A DNA stretch of 64,000 bases from Bradysia coprophila (GCF_014529535.1 NW_023503423.1:2962473-3026472), one strand, 5' to 3'; shown: positions 33,047-45,671, counted from the stretch's first letter. Translations and numbers: made by a program. Notes: a model not told the origin generated them from the sequence alone.

Positions 33047-35057
33047 ACACGGTCAATTTCGTCAGGAACGGTATTATCGTTTTTTAGTATCGTTTATAAT
33101 TATTATAAATTTTAAAATATTTTCAGGACGATATTATCGTTTTCTTGACGATATTATCGTTTTCTTGACGATATTATCGTTTAAAAAAACGATAATATCG
33201 TTTTTAAACGATAATATCGTTTTTTTGGACGATACTATCGTTTTTTGATGATACTATCGTCTAATAAACGATATTATCGTTCAAAAAAATTTCATCCAGG
33301 ACGATAATATCGTCTAAAATTATAAATTTTAAAATATTTTCAGGACGATATTATCGTTTTCTTGACGATATTATCGTTTTCTTGACGATATTATCGTTTT
33401 CTTGACGATATTATCGTTTAAAAAAACTATAATATCGTTTTTAAACGATAATATCGTTTTTTTGGACAATACTATCGTTTTTTGATGATACTATCGTCTA
33501 ATAAACGATATTATCGTTCAAAAAAATTTCATCCAGGACGATAATATCGTCTAAAATTATAAATTTTAAAATATTTTCAGGACGATATTATCGTTTTCTT
33601 GACGATATTATCGTTTAAAAAAACGATAATATCGTTTTTAAACGATAATATCGTTTTTTTGGACGATACTATCGTTTTTTTGATGATACTATCGTCTAAA
33701 AAACGATATTATCGTTCAAAAAACGATAATATCGTTTTTTTGACGATAATATCGTCCTGGATGAAAATATCCGCTGGACGATATTATCGTTATTTTCTTT
33801 TTCTGAACAAATTTATCGTTATTTTGGACGATATTATCGTCCTGGGCGATAATTTTTGGGACGATAATATCGTTTTTAATTTATTTAAAATAAAAATTCT
33901 AGACGATAATATCGTCCTGGGCGATATTATCGCTCTGGATGGTTGTTGAAGACGAAACACAAAATCTTGTAGATAAACACCTTTTTATAGACGGCAAATA
34001 TAAAGTCGAAGCATTATAATTTGATCGATTCTATTAATTTTTAAATAATTGTAGTTTTCGAAGAAATCATTTCGAAAACATTCCAGTATAAAAGCTTACA
34101 CATGCGCATTAGAGCTGTTTACTCGCGGTATACCTGCGGGTAATCCGTTCAAATGCACGTGTCTAAGCTTTTATACTGGAATGTTTTCGAAATGATTTCT
34201 TCGAAAACTACAATTATTTAAAAATGAATTAAATGAGTAGAATCGATCAAATTATAATGCTCCGGCTTTATATTAAAAATTGGTTCATTTGGTTCCGTAA
34301 ATTTAAATTTTATATAGAAAAATTACACAGACTAATTATGAGACGATGCAAGAAAAAAAAAATTAACTCCTAAGTTCCGACACCGTTCCGGCGCCCGGCT
34401 CGCATTGCGGCCCTCCGCTTCGCTCCGGGGCAATGGGCCTGATCGCTCGGCGTGTTAAAACGCTTTTTATGTACAATCAAAGTTGGTATTCATTTCGTAA
34501 AAAGATGAATTATTTAGGGACGAACTAAACGCCTTTTTTAAACACTGATGTGTAGGTGATTTCCTCTGACAATTGTTTTTCGATATTTTGGAAGAGAATT
34601 CGGTTCTTGCTGCACCTCTGAGTAAAATTGAGTCCTGGACAATATTACCACCCAAAACTAAACGATAATATCGTCCTGGGCGATATTATCGTTTTTTTAA
34701 ACGATAGTATCGTCCTGGACGATATTATCGTTTAAGAAAACGATAATATCGCCCAGGACGATATTATCGTTTTGGACGATATTATCGTTTTGGACGATAT
34801 TATCGTACAGAAAACGAAAATATCCATTAGATTTTCTAGAACGGTAATATCGTCCAGAAAACGATACTATCGTCCAGACAATATTTTAGAATTTCTCAAT
34901 TTAGACGATATTATCGTCCTGGATGAAAATTTTTTGGGCGATAATATCGTTTTTTTGGACGATAGTATCGTCTAAAAAACGATAATATCGATTTTGAGAC
35001 GATACTATCGTCCAAAAAACGATAATATCGTTCCTGACGATATTGACGGTGTCGAAA
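33047..35057. mobile_element. 2-kb element built from ACGATATTATCGT near-palindromes
   Basis: The ends ACACGGTCAATTTCGTCAGG and (reverse complement of the right end) ACACCGTCAATATCGTCAGG are near-identical, so the whole block has about 40-bp inverted termini. The interior is dominated by several dozen copies of the 13-mer ACGATATTATCGT or its complement ACGATAATATCGT, spaced by short T or A runs, in two fields (33054-33940 and 34652-35045). In the first field a unit of about 218-237 bp (marked by TTATAAATTTTAAAATATTT) is repeated three times. Family unknown to me. No transposase. Open frames through it are repeat translations rich in D, I, V. Confidence 0.8.
34011..34262. mobile_element. hairpin MITE inside the palindromic element
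   Basis: GCATTATAATTTGATCGATT at the left is matched at the right by AATCGATCAAATTATAATGC. Arms of about 85 bp include TTTTCGAAGAAATCATTTCG, around a loop of about 65 bp. It separates the two ACGATATTATCGT fields. Confidence 0.85.
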
Positions 35058-35414
35058 TGTCTCGCCACCGAAAATGAACGAAGAAAGTTTAACTTTAAAA
35101 TGGAGATGCCTCGATTTTCGCGGAAAGAACAGCTTCGAGCTCTTTCACATTGCATTGATTCTCTATACAATCTGCAGAGCTGTCGACTCAAAGACGAGAT
35201 GTCGACACAATAGTAAAAAGAAACCATTCATATGATTGGGAAAACAAACCTTCCTACTGTCATTGTTACAGTGTCATTACAAGTGGAGTGGCTTCTCCGA
35301 CAAAACATTACATTGGCTTATTCTGTTGGCTATTTCAAGCCGTTCCTATTTTCTGAGAGAAGATTTGAACGCGAAAATTGTTTCGTTTGCATTTGAAAAT
35401 CCGCTCGAAATACA

Positions 35415-36677
35415 ATGGAAGGTAGTGTGTGCCGCGTCTGTATGATAAGCTCCGAAGTATTTGAGTACTGCAATTTGGTGGAGAAAAAGATTTTCAAAAA
35501 TATTCGACTTTGCGACGCATTCAAATTAATAACCGGCTTGAATGTAGGTTCTTCAAGTAAACTTGATTTGAATTCAGTATGGTAACCGGTCCTCAACGAC
35601 TTCTCGTCTCATTTTTCTTTCAAGATATCTCCGGATGACGAATATCCGAAAATGATTTGTTTCCGTTGCGAAGAACAGTTACAGAATGCCTTCCATTTCC
35701 GTCAACTGGCCGAGAGTTCATCTAAACATTTCGCTGCGATTCACGTTAAAAACTCACCGCGCATACTGAATTCATCACAGCAACGGAACGGTGTCGGTAA
35801 GTTACCGGCTACTGGAAAGCAATGGATCGAAATCACTAATCAGAACAGTCGATACATCGATGTGACACTAAAGTCGGAAACGGCTAACGACGAAGAGAAG
35901 ACAACATCCACATCGCCGGATGTTTACAATTACACGGTCAATATAATCGGCGACGATGGAAATATTGAAGTGAGACCTCGACGCACAACCGACAATAAAT
36001 CTTCGTCGTCCGTCAACACGAAACGTTCAACGCCAACACTTAGTTCTGAGGTGAGTTCAGATGTGGTTGAAATCGCCTACGACAGTGACAACACTCCAGA
36101 CGAACAGTGCGATCGCGATGCCATTTCATTTTTGCTGAACAACAAACATCTGAAGCAGAACGACGAAGATTCGAAAAGCGGTGCCTACAACAACCGGAAA
36201 TACGAGTGCACAGTTTGTACGAAAAAGTTCGTCGGTAAGTCGAACCTTGTCGATCATCTCAGATACCATGCGAACATCCGCAACTACAAGTGCACCTTCT
36301 GCGACAAATCTTTCGTTCAAAGTGGCAGCCTGAAAAGTCACCTCAGAACGCACACCGACGAAAAACCATATGTTTGCAGCTACTGCAACAAGGGATTCGG
36401 ACAGAAGAGCGCACTGACCGTCCACATTAGGACGCACACGAATGAGAGAAAATTTGTCTGTGATAGGTGTTCCAAGGCGTTCATGACGACCGGCGATTTG
36501 GTCAAGCACAAACTGATCCACGAATCGATCAAAAAATTCGCTTGTGATGTGTGTGGCATGAGATCGGCCCAGAAGGTGAACATAAAAAAGCATCGACTGA
36601 AAGTGCACGGTCTTTCGGAGGGTAACGTTTTTCCAGTTGCAATTCGTGCCAGTAACGAGGAAGAGATCATCAGCTAA
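35415..36677 (+). CDS. ZAD C2H2 zinc-finger protein, five fingers
   Basis: Exons 35415-35543 and 35625-36677 (intron 81 nt, phase 0), 393 residues. The N-terminal ZAD is completed only by joining the exons: CRVC at residues 6-9, then ICFRC about 50 residues on. An acidic and Ser/Thr-rich linker follows, then five C2H2 fingers from about residue 220 to the end (YECTVCTKKF, YKCTFCDKSF, YVCSYCNKGF, FVCDRCSKAF, FACDVCGM), with TGEKP-like linkers such as HTDEKPY. ZAD proteins are nuclear, usually DNA-binding regulators or chromatin factors that dimerise through ZAD. The last finger lacks the usual aromatic before its helix. The start is the ATG in ACAATGG context that puts the first ZAD cysteines in frame. 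Target genes cannot be told from sequence. Confidence 0.9.
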
Positions 36678-37000
36678 TTACTCATTGTAACTGGTGGAAC
36701 AACCATTAAAAGGAACATTCAATCGGAAGCCAAATTTTTTGTTTTATTTGCAACGAGTGACGAGCATAGAGATCGTGGAGATCCAGGAAGGAATTGAGAA
36801 CTCTACCGGTGAATTATACTTGGCGATGACTCATACTTCACTTCCCGGTGAGTAAAAAGCCCGAACTGTTAAACAAATAATTTATTGATAGAACGGCATC
36901 CATGACTATCCATCAATGGCATAGACCGCACGAAATTACACTGTGAGTGAATAGGTAAACGAGCCACAAAAAAATTAATTTCAGAGTTCCACTCTTTCGT

Positions 37001-40000
37001 TTACTTGGGTCCCAACATATCCTCTGGTCGAACCCATTCTCTAAATTGTTCCTCCGTCAGATAGCCGAGTTTGATTGCAGATTCTTTCAATGTAGTTCCC
37101 TCTTTGTGCGCAGTTTTGGCAATCTTGGCCGCCTTGTCGTAGCCAATGTGTGGATTCAAGGCCGTCACCAACATCAACGATTCGTTCATGATCCTCGCGA
37201 TGTTGTCCTTATTGGCTACGATTCCACTGACACAGTTGGAGGTGAAATTACGGGATCCGTCAGCTGAGGTGAGAAACGGAATTTTAATTCAACTTCGCTG
37301 GTTACAGCAAGAGCTTAACACTTACCGAGTAAACGGATCGACCGGAGTACGTTCGACACAATCAGTGGCTTGAATACATTCAACTCGAAATGGCCATTCG
37401 ATCCACCGATTGTAACTGCCACATGATTACCCATAACTTGTGCGGCAAGCATTGTCAACGATTCGCATTGTGTTGGATTCACTTTGCCCGGCATGATCGA
37501 ACTGCCTGGTTCATTTTCCGGCAGACTCAATTCGCCAAGACCACACCGAGGTCCGGAGCCGAGGAATCGAATGTCGTTGCCAATTTTCATCAGACTTACA
37601 GCGATGGTGTTCAAGCAACCGGACACTTCAACCATGGCATCACGTGCAGCCAATGCTTCGAATTTGTTTGGAGCTGATGTGAACGGTAGACCAGATAGTT
37701 CGGCAATTTTTGCGGCCATTTTTTCGGCGAATCCGATCTTAGTGTTGAGACCAGTTCCGACGGCTGTTCCACCAATAGCCAATTCGTAGACTCGCGGTAG
37801 CACGGAATCAACTCGATCCATTGCGTACTTCATTTGCTGAACATAGCCGCTGAACTCCTGTCCCAAAGTTAACGGTACAGCGTCCATCGTATGCGTACGA
37901 CCAATTTTGATTATCGATGAGAATTCATTCGATTTGGCTTCCAGCGCATCATGCAGTATCTTCAAGGCCGGCTTCAAATTCTGCACCAATTCAATGGCCA
38001 CCGAAATGTGTGTAGCCGTTGGAAATGTGTCGTTGGAACTCTGCGATTTGTTGACATGGTCGTTCGGATGTACAGGCGTCTTGGAGCCCAACTGTCCGCC
38101 CAGGATCTCAATGGCCCGATTGCTGATCACTTCGTTGCAATTCATGTTCGTCTGTGTACCGGATCCGGTTTGCCAGATGACCAAGGGGAAATGATCGTCG
38201 TACAATTTGCCCGATATTACGTCGTCACAGGCTAGTGAAATGGCATCGGCCACTTTCGGATCCAATCCGTAGTCTTTGTTGACCAGGGCGGCGGATTTTT
38301 TCAATATTCCCATGGCTGTGATGACCGGTTTCTGTTCGAGACAAATACTTATCGTCAGTCAATCGATAAAAATGCATTTCAAGCGATCACTCTTACCGGC
38401 ATTCGCTCCGTGTCTCCACCGACTGGGAAATTAATTTTCGATCTCATTGTCTGGGCACCATAGTACTTGCTGGCTGGAACCTTCAATTCACCAAACGTGT
38501 CACTTTCAATACGAACTTCTTCGGAAGCCTGCAAATTGAAATTTAAATAAATCAGTGGCGGTCGGCAACATAATGTTCTAAGGCTTAAAACACACGAGCA
38601 ATATTGAATTGCTGAAATCGACAATTGTGCTGAGTTCTCCATTGTAACCCGATTCGTAGCATACGTCAAACAATGGAGAACTGTCGACAACGCAAAATTT
38701 GCTCGTGTTTCGGCTCGGCAATTAATAAATGGACGATCAAGGGCACACACTTCAACCGAATTCGTTGTCAAGCTCATAGCGACCAAATCTGAATTTTTCC
38801 TTTCACTGTGCACCGAAATTTCGCAACTAATCACTGACATTACGTGAAAACCACTTCGGCGAAAACTGTTTAGCGACTGAGTGTATAAGCAAAACCACTT
38901 CGGTTTGTGATAATGATTTGAATAAATTATCAAAATATTTGCATCGAGTAAACAAACACCATACAACCTAGCCACAATCAGTCGTCGTTTAATCTACGAA
39001 TGGTTGATTGTGTCGACACGGCTTTATATACCTATCATACAATGTGTGGTTCGAGATACGGATGTTTGTTAGAAGGCAGAAATGATTGAAAATCTAAACC
39101 AAAATTCTATCAGACAGGGAAATTTGTGGTTCCTTTAACCAATACGTACTTGACCGACATTTCGGTCAGTGGAACGGCTGTTGTTGTTCTGTTTGTGTTT
39201 TTGTTTGTTACCGAAGGAAAATCTGACGCACATTTTGTCGTTGATAAGAACAGCGTTAAGAGTTTCAGTTGTGGTGGGTTCTTTGCGACAAACAACTTTT
39301 ACCAAACTTGTTTTCGGTTTTACACTAGGCCGAAAAAACACGGGCAATTTTGCTTGTATGCGATCGACCATTATGAAGCGTTTTCCTTTGTTTTAGCCTG
39401 AGGGGAATGATTACAACGGAAAACGCAGTTAAATTGTCAATCCCATCAACACAAAATTGATCGTGTGTTTTCGGTCTTATGTTCGTTAAGAGAAAACCAT
39501 TCGGATAAGATTATTCATGGGACCCTGAACATTGTTAGTAACGCTAACTTGAACCACTTCTGCAACTGATTCTCAAAAATTTATTTTCCTAAACACCACT
39601 CGGGGTAATTTAGGGTTTGTCGTTGGATACTCAGTAGGATGAATTAATTTCTCATTTTGTAAGGTTCGTGTTGTCATTACGATATACCATACACTGTTGT
39701 TGCTTCAACATGTAATACGTATCAAAGAAAAGTTCTACAATCTGGAGGATTTGAAGTCTCAATTTGACCGTGACATTACTACGTTTCACGAAACACTTTT
39801 TGATAGGTTACATCGCATGCTGCGAAAGTAATTCGTTACATGAGTAAACAATTCTGTGATATGAACAAATTTCTAAGTGGGCTTTTCAGCAACAGGCTTC
39901 GTCTCTTCGAACAGTGTAAAGTTTGTATATCCGAGCCAAAGGCGAGATATGCGTTTAAATTTGTTGAAAAGGAGTTGACTGTGAGCAGTCTTTTTAGGTC

Positions 40001-40035
40001 TTTTTTCTTCTAGAAAAAATACCCTATTATGGCCG

Positions 40036-40081
<46 letters not shown>

Positions 40082-41466
40082 CTGTCCGTCTGTCTGTCCG
40101 TCTGTCTGTTCCACAAATTTGGTAGTTTTGGTAGCTCTCAGTCGGTAGTTGGTATTTTTGGTGGTTGGTAGTTTCGAGCTGGATTAACATTCAAAATTGC
40201 AAAGCCACCATGAGCATATCGACACCAGGCAAATAATAATTATTTGTTATCTGATCACCGATAGCTCACAGTTAACATTGCAATTCGAAAATTTGGTAGT
40301 TGGTAGTTGGACTACCAAGGCTATAATTGACTACCAAACGTAATTTTTGGGGAAGAGATGTTTACTATTCGAGAACTACGCACCGACTGACAAAAATATT
40401 CTACATGGTCGACTATTTATAAATCGGAAATTTGGTAGTCTGTAGCTTTGGAAGTTGGTAGTTGCGAGATGGATTGACATTCAAAATTGCAAAGCCACCA
40501 TGAGCATATCAACACCAGGCAAATAATAATTATCTGTTATCTGATAACCGATAGTTCACAGTTTACATTGCAATTCGAAAATGTGGTAGTTTTGGTAGGT
40601 CCAATAGTTGGTAGTTCCAAACAGAAATTAGAAAAAAGACCTCACCAGGCTTTAGCCGGTCTATTCTTGTTTTCGCTTGTCAATAAACCTTACAACCGAA
40701 AATAGTTAACACGTAATGGATCATCTTCGCAGGCGGCAAATTACTTTGTAATGGTCAACTTTCGCATAGGACCGACGGTACTAAAATATATTACTGTTTA
40801 GTGCAAACACCTAAAATGATCCTATGTACCATACTGAGGACATATCACATCAAATATTTTGGCTGTCAGCATCAGTCCATATTTACGAATGAAACTGTCG
40901 ATAATGACTATTTAAGAGATTCAATGTTATAGGGTCATAAGACCGTGACTGAGAACATTGTCCACCATTATTTGTATGATCGATACATATATGCCACATA
41001 AGCTGTGTGTTAAACCTGTTCAACAAGTATGTACATACAGGTGTGTTCAACCAAAACCTCCCTGACCCTATTTCGTCAGGACCAGCTGAGCTTTAATTCC
41101 ATCAGCTGGAGAGAATACAAAGGACTCGAAGGGAATGATGAACATGAATATTCAGATAAAGTCATTTTGTGCCAGACTGGCACTCGAACAAAAATTCAAA
41201 AACGAGACAAAAACGAAAAATAATTTAAATTCCCGATTGAAAATCTATGGTTTCGACAACTAAACTGCCCCAGTAACTGTCCAAAATTCGAATCAATCAA
41301 CTTCGATTCACAAAAATTTTTGTTATAATTTCCACCAAATTACATAACCAAAATATCAACTTACCATTTTGCTGCTGCTCAACGATAGACAACGAGCGAA
41401 ACCGGTTTCTTTCAAGCGAATGATAGCATTCAATTGATTTGATGGAATACGCTGGAGCATCGCCAT
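37001..41466 (-). CDS. Fum1: fumarate hydratase, mitochondrial
   Basis: Exons (minus) 41365-41466, 38397-38528, 37326-38331 and 37001-37263, phases all consistent, 500 residues, the usual length for class II fumarase. The enzyme interconverts fumarate and malate in the TCA cycle. Exon 1 encodes an Arg/Ser-rich, acid-poor leader ([20 protein letters not shown]...), a mitochondrial targeting peptide. Family blocks seen: [23 protein letters not shown], the catalytic loop signature [11 protein letters not shown], and the C-terminal [14 protein letters not shown]...DMLGP. The first intron is 2.8 kb and holds two transposons, while the others are 62 and 65 nt. No separate cytosolic first exon was found. 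An AATAAA lies at about 36880 (minus). Convergent with the upstream ZAD gene. Confidence 0.96.
38583..38712. mobile_element. short hairpin MITE in fumarase intron 1
   Basis: AAACACACGAGCAATATTG at left is matched by AAATTTGCTCGTGTTT at right, with CTCCATTGT / ACAATGGAG further in. A diverged relative lies at 46435-46555. Confidence 0.65.
39996..40671. mobile_element. AGGTCTTTTTTCTT element, continuous copy, in fumarase intron 1
   Basis: Begins AGGTCTTTTTTCTTCTAGAA, then an 80-bp (GTCT)n microsatellite, GGTAGT-type repeats, two internal copies of ATCGACACCAGGCAAATAAT-like text, and ends AAAAAAGACCTCACCAGGCT..GGTCTATTCTTGT. It shows what the split copy at 9437/16069 looked like before it was interrupted. 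Confidence 0.75.
40032..40110 (+). repeat. (GTCT)n microsatellite
   Basis: About 19 GTCT units with a few GTCC variants, at the fixed position within the AGGTC element. Confidence 0.9.
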
Positions 41467-42284
41467 AGTGGAATTAAGTACGATTTTATTAAACCTTTTT
41501 CAATCGGAGAGATTAATTTTGAAAAGAAAAAAATGCAAAAGACCGACACACACAGAACACGGATGACAGTTCCAATCGATGGCAAGTGACATCTGTACGT
41601 AAAATGACGAAATGACGAAGGACATATATTTTGTTTGAAATTTAAAGAAATGTAGAGGGCTAGGGCACACCATCGTTGCATGACCAGTACTTTTCAAATG
41701 AAAATGGAAGTAGATTTTCTGATTTTATTATGATGGGAGCGTAAATGTCGTCCATTCTTTTCGTAAATTCAATAAATTATAAGGTCCACAGTTCATTCAA
41801 ATCTAGGGACCACATATGTTTCACGAATTTTGATATTCGATTTACATTGAGTGTGTCTAAAAGTAAGCCAGGGAGTGGTCAAATCGGTCAAAGTTTCTAG
41901 CGATAACTTGAGCAAAGTTCAGTTCTAGAAATTGAAATTTCTAATAATTTTTTCTAGTTATTTGTTTGGGAGAAAATAGGAAATTCAAGCAAGAGCGATG
42001 TTTGCGAAGCGAACTAGAGTTAGAATTTCCTATTTGTCCGAGAGGTGAACAGGGGGAATACGACGTTTTTCATGCGTGCATGTTGTGTTTTGCCGTTTTT
42101 CTGCACGAAACAAAGAAAGTGACAGTTCTACTGAGAAAAGTTCTATTTTCCAATGAAAGTAACTGCACGAAACAAAGAAAGTGACAGTTCTACTGAGAAA
42201 AGTTCTATTTTCCAAAGAAAGTAACTATACTCTATAGGTAGGGTCTAATGTCAAAATTTGTACAGAGCTGAGGAAATAGCGAGT
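41467..42284. other. 5' flank of fumarase; repeat remnants
   Basis: About 41953-42050 repeats a segment found at 3695-3790. At 42101-42225 a 62-bp unit (CTGCACGAAACAAAGAAAGT...) is duplicated in tandem. No coding sequence. Confidence 0.5.
42101..42225 (+). repeat. 62-bp tandem duplication
   Basis: CTGCACGAAACAAAGAAAGT starts at 42101 and again at 42163. The two units differ at one or two bases, so the duplication is recent. Confidence 0.9.
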
Positions 42285-43012
42285 TCATATAGTAGTAGTA
42301 GTAGTAGTATTTATTTATTCGTTTCATCGTAGTTTTGTACAAGTTAATAAAGGAAAAAAAGGTAAAAGCAATTTTGAAATTTGAACAAAACAATAAATTT
42401 AGAACATCAATTCCAGCGAATTTCTTCATTTAAGGAATTTGATTGATAATTAACACTAATATCATTAAAATAAATCATAAAATCAAAATTAGTCATTAAT
42501 CGACTCAACAATCTCTTTCACTCCATTTTGAGTCAATAGTAATTACAACTAGGACAGCAAACGTAATTTTGATAATCTGTCAAGTTGGCTCTCTTCCAAC
42601 AACCACAGCTTCAATTATAATTGAAGAAACCGGACAGTTCACTGATAGAATCAGGAACATAATTATACAAACATGGACCAATATAACTAATTGCACTCTT
42701 ACCAACATTCGTCCTCGTGCACTGATAATACAAAGCATTCCGCGATCGTGTTTCATACTCATGCTCAACAACCTTAAACTCTATCGTCGAATATATTCTA
42801 TCCTTTACAAACAGACAAACCTGATAATAATATAATCCTTTCAGAGGGAGTACAATTGTCAGGCTATATAGCTCACTTGTCGGATGCATAATCGGTAAAC
42901 TATAAACGGATTTAAGTACTCTATTCTGTAACACTTGAAGCGGTTTCAAATCAAAAATCGCAGCAGATCCCCATAATATACAAAGATAATTCAGGTGACA
43001 AACAACGCACTT
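42285..43012 (-). mobile_element. LINE 3' fragment (jockey/CR1-like)
   Basis: The minus-strand frame 42611-43012 reads LCILWGSAAIFDLKPLQVLQ, NRVLKSVYSLP and LKGLYYYQVCLFVKD. This is the C-terminal region that follows the reverse-transcriptase domain in jockey/CR1-type LINEs (the Y..I.WGS......LQ..QNR motif). The element is cut at its 5' side, and the 156-bp-family MITE abuts it there. The 3' side ends near 42290 in a (TAG)n/(CTA)n run, as LINEs often do. Dead 5'-truncated copy. Confidence 0.75.
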
Positions 43013-43164
43013 CAAGCAAAAGTGCTATTAATGACAGCTGTCAAATAGAGTACTATTTTGTATGAAATTTTATCACCACTCTTTTTACAGTGTAAAATTT
43101 TGTATGGAGCACTGTCAAGTTTCAGTACCCTATTTAGAGTACCACTTTTGCTTGAAGTGCATTG
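43013..43164. mobile_element. MITE, CAACGCACTTCAAGCAAAAG family, copy 1
   Basis: Terminal inverted repeats CAACGCACTTCAAGCAAAAG and CTTTTGCTTGAAGTGCATTG. The interior is nearly identical to 45672-45827. Confidence 0.85.
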
Positions 43165-44132
43165 ATTCATATAAAGGAACCCACCTAGAGAGCTCTCAAT
43201 GATTTTCATTGAAAGGTGAGTTTGTTTATATGAAATCGATATTTCCTCCGGCTTGTATGGACAGACCATACCTGGTTTATTGCTATTTTCTCCCCACGGG
43301 AAAGGCTGCTGAAATGTTATTCGACCAGTCGACAAGAAAACACAATTTTCTCTTGGCATATTGGCCTATTTTTCTGACATTTTTAACGAACTGTGTACCC
43401 ATTTATAGGTAAAATTCTACGACTGTACAAGGTTCTTCGGTGGAGCGAATATGCACCATCTTTACGTTCACCAATTTATCATTAACATACGGATCTCGCC
43501 TTAATCTCTGTTCATAGGTAAGCATTACACTCAATTTATTAATGAAAACGTTGCTTACTGTGTGCTTCCATTCATAAATTCTTCGAATGAATTTCATATT
43601 TTTATCGATTTTTATCAAGCAATAAGAAGTGGAAGAGGGGGTAAACAACTGAAGAAAATCGTGCTCAATTCTCTGTTTCGAATGTATCGGATCTCGATCT
43701 CCCGTCCATCCGCACCTGAACGATTCTCGAATAACTAAATGCGTGTGTTGAAATCGATGCATTCATTGACAAAAGAAACGATGGTAGATCGCCATCTATA
43801 CGAAGTCGATGCAATGTGTGAGAAATGGGTTCCGATTAAAGTATCGGGTCTACCTTTCGTTCCAGAAGTCTGCCAGTAACGCATTTCAATCAGAAGTGCT
43901 ACTCTAAATAGAGTAGGGAAGACTCCAGATACATCCACGAAATTGATGTGTTCCCCTCTCGCGGTGCGATAACCATAATGGTAACACTTCTTCGTTTTGG
44001 GTATGTTTTATCTACCAGCAACTGATACGGCTTTAATAACAGCAACGTTTTACAGCCACACATCATCTCGAGTCGTTATTTTTCTCAATATAACGATAAG
44101 ACCTGTCTGATTAAATGTCATATGCCCAACGC
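43165..44132. other. gene-free stretch with a repeat copy
   Basis: Positions 43213-43285 carry the GGTGAGTTTGTTTATATGAA..CAGACCATACCTGGTTTAT repeat seen at 5040 and 63640. A 119-codon minus frame (43403-43762) is protein-like in composition but has no recognised domain or start context, so it is left unannotated. Confidence 0.4.
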
Positions 44133-44140
44133 TATAAAAG
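44133..44140 (+). promoter_or_regulatory. TATA box of the lipase gene
   Basis: TATAAAAG in CGCTATAAAAGGAAG, with an initiator-like CCAGTA about 30 bp downstream at 44164-44169 and the ATG at 44221. A compact TATA promoter fits an abundantly transcribed secreted enzyme. Confidence 0.7.
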
Positions 44141-44220
44141 GAAGCAAACATTTCCATTTGGATCCAGTATGGTTTTAAGGCCGATCAATCTAGTGTAACT
44201 GAAAGGTCCCAATTTAAAAC

Positions 44221-45445
44221 ATGAAATTTCTTGTCTGTGTGCTGCTTATTGCTGCGGGTGGGAAAAAACACTTTCGAATCAATCATTTTATCAAATAAAC
44301 AAAAACAAAATCGTTTTATCAGCAGCGAATGCCACTCCACTCTACGAAAATAGAAACGGCGATAAGTCCGATGCCATCAACAGCGATTGGATATTGGTAC
44401 CTGACGCAAACTATAATTTACATCTGATCGATACCAATGCAGAGGAGACGGCAGCTATTGAGCCAACCTTCAATGGACCCAACGATATGGTGTTCCAGCT
44501 GTTTACCCGAAGTAATCCAACCGTTCCGCAAACCATTCGACTCGGCAACAATCAAGATCTGCAGAACAGTTTCTTCAATCCGAATCATCAAACCAGATTC
44601 CACGTCCATGGTTGGCTAGATGGCGGGGCTAATGTTCCAGCGAATCCGTACCGAGACGCTTATCTACAGCAAGGAGATTTTAATTTCTTTGCCGTTGACT
44701 GGACTGTCGGTGGACAAACACCAAACTATATTTTGGCTCGTCAACGAGTCGGAGAGTGTGGACGAGGATTGGCAGCGTTTCTCGATTTTTTGAATCTGAA
44801 TGGAAATCCGTTCAGTGCGTTTACGGTTCTGGGTCATTCTCTGGGAGCACATTGTGCTGGACATGCCGGTAAACAGGTTACGAGAGGACGCATCGCTGTA
44901 ATTGTTGGACTTGATCCAGCGGGTAATGGAAATCTAACAGAGAAAAAACCAATTTTCCGTAACGTCCTAAACTTCCATTTCAGGCCCACTTTTCTCGATT
45001 GACTCAAACGATCGCCTCGATCATACCGATGCCAATCACGTTGAAATGATGGCTACAGACACAGAATTCTTAGGCTTTCTACGTCCGCTTGGTCATGGTA
45101 ATTTCTTTCCTTTTCACCATTAAAATGAATTTTTCATTTTCACTGTATCCAGCCAACTTTTACGCAAATTGGGGCTCAAGACAACCGGGTTGCGAAGGAG
45201 AAATTGCCGGCATCTGCAGTCATCAGATAGTGGCTCATTTCATGGTAAACTCAATAAATCCAGCAAATGTTTTCGGTGCCATTCGTTGTCGCGACTTCAA
45301 TGATATCGTAACCAGAAACTGTGTGGTTTCCGGTCCGAGTCGTCGGATGGCTGGCGAGCCAGTCGTTGATGGCATCAGTGCACCGGGCAGTATTTTCTTT
45401 TTGACAACAAATCCAACAGCACCGTTTGCACAGGGTCCCAGATAG
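44221..45445 (+). CDS. secreted triacylglycerol lipase (pancreatic-lipase family)
   Basis: Exons 44221-44257, 44323-44922, 44984-45097 and 45153-45445 (introns 55-65 nt), 347 residues. The first exon and start of the second form a signal peptide (MKFLVCVLLIAA). The lipase fold follows: FHVHGWLDGG near the oxyanion region, nucleophile elbow GHSLGAH (Ser), GLDPAG completed across intron 2 (Asp), and the ICSHQIVAHF block with the catalytic His. All three catalytic residues are present, so it should be an active lipase or phospholipase rather than a yolk-protein-like relative. In flies such proteins work in gut lipid digestion or in eggs and seminal fluid. Which one applies cannot be told. The first acceptor reads CAGCAG, so it may use either AG and gain or lose one Ala. 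AATAAA follows at about 45465. Confidence 0.93.
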
Positions 45446-45671
45446 ACTGTGCGACGTATTTTGTAAATAAATTTTTGGCTGAACAAAACATTCGAGAATC
45501 GAACAATTTTGATAAGGGTTCGTTCATAAAGTATGTCAAGCAAGTAGGGGCAAGGCAAGAGATACAGACAGTTTCATAAGTTTTGTGTGACAGGGAGAGG
45601 GATTTCGGCAAAACTTCGATTTTGTAGTGTGACATAAATACTTATGAACGACCCCAGAGCGATGCGATGAA

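Noticed and set aside
33599-33949. 116-codon frame rich in D, I and V in the palindromic element
   Set aside because: It is the translation of ACGATATTATCGT units. Both strands and several frames are equally open.
43403-43762. 119-codon minus-strand frame
   Set aside because: Protein-like composition but no domain, no upstream promoter or splice structure. Lies in a repeat-rich interval.
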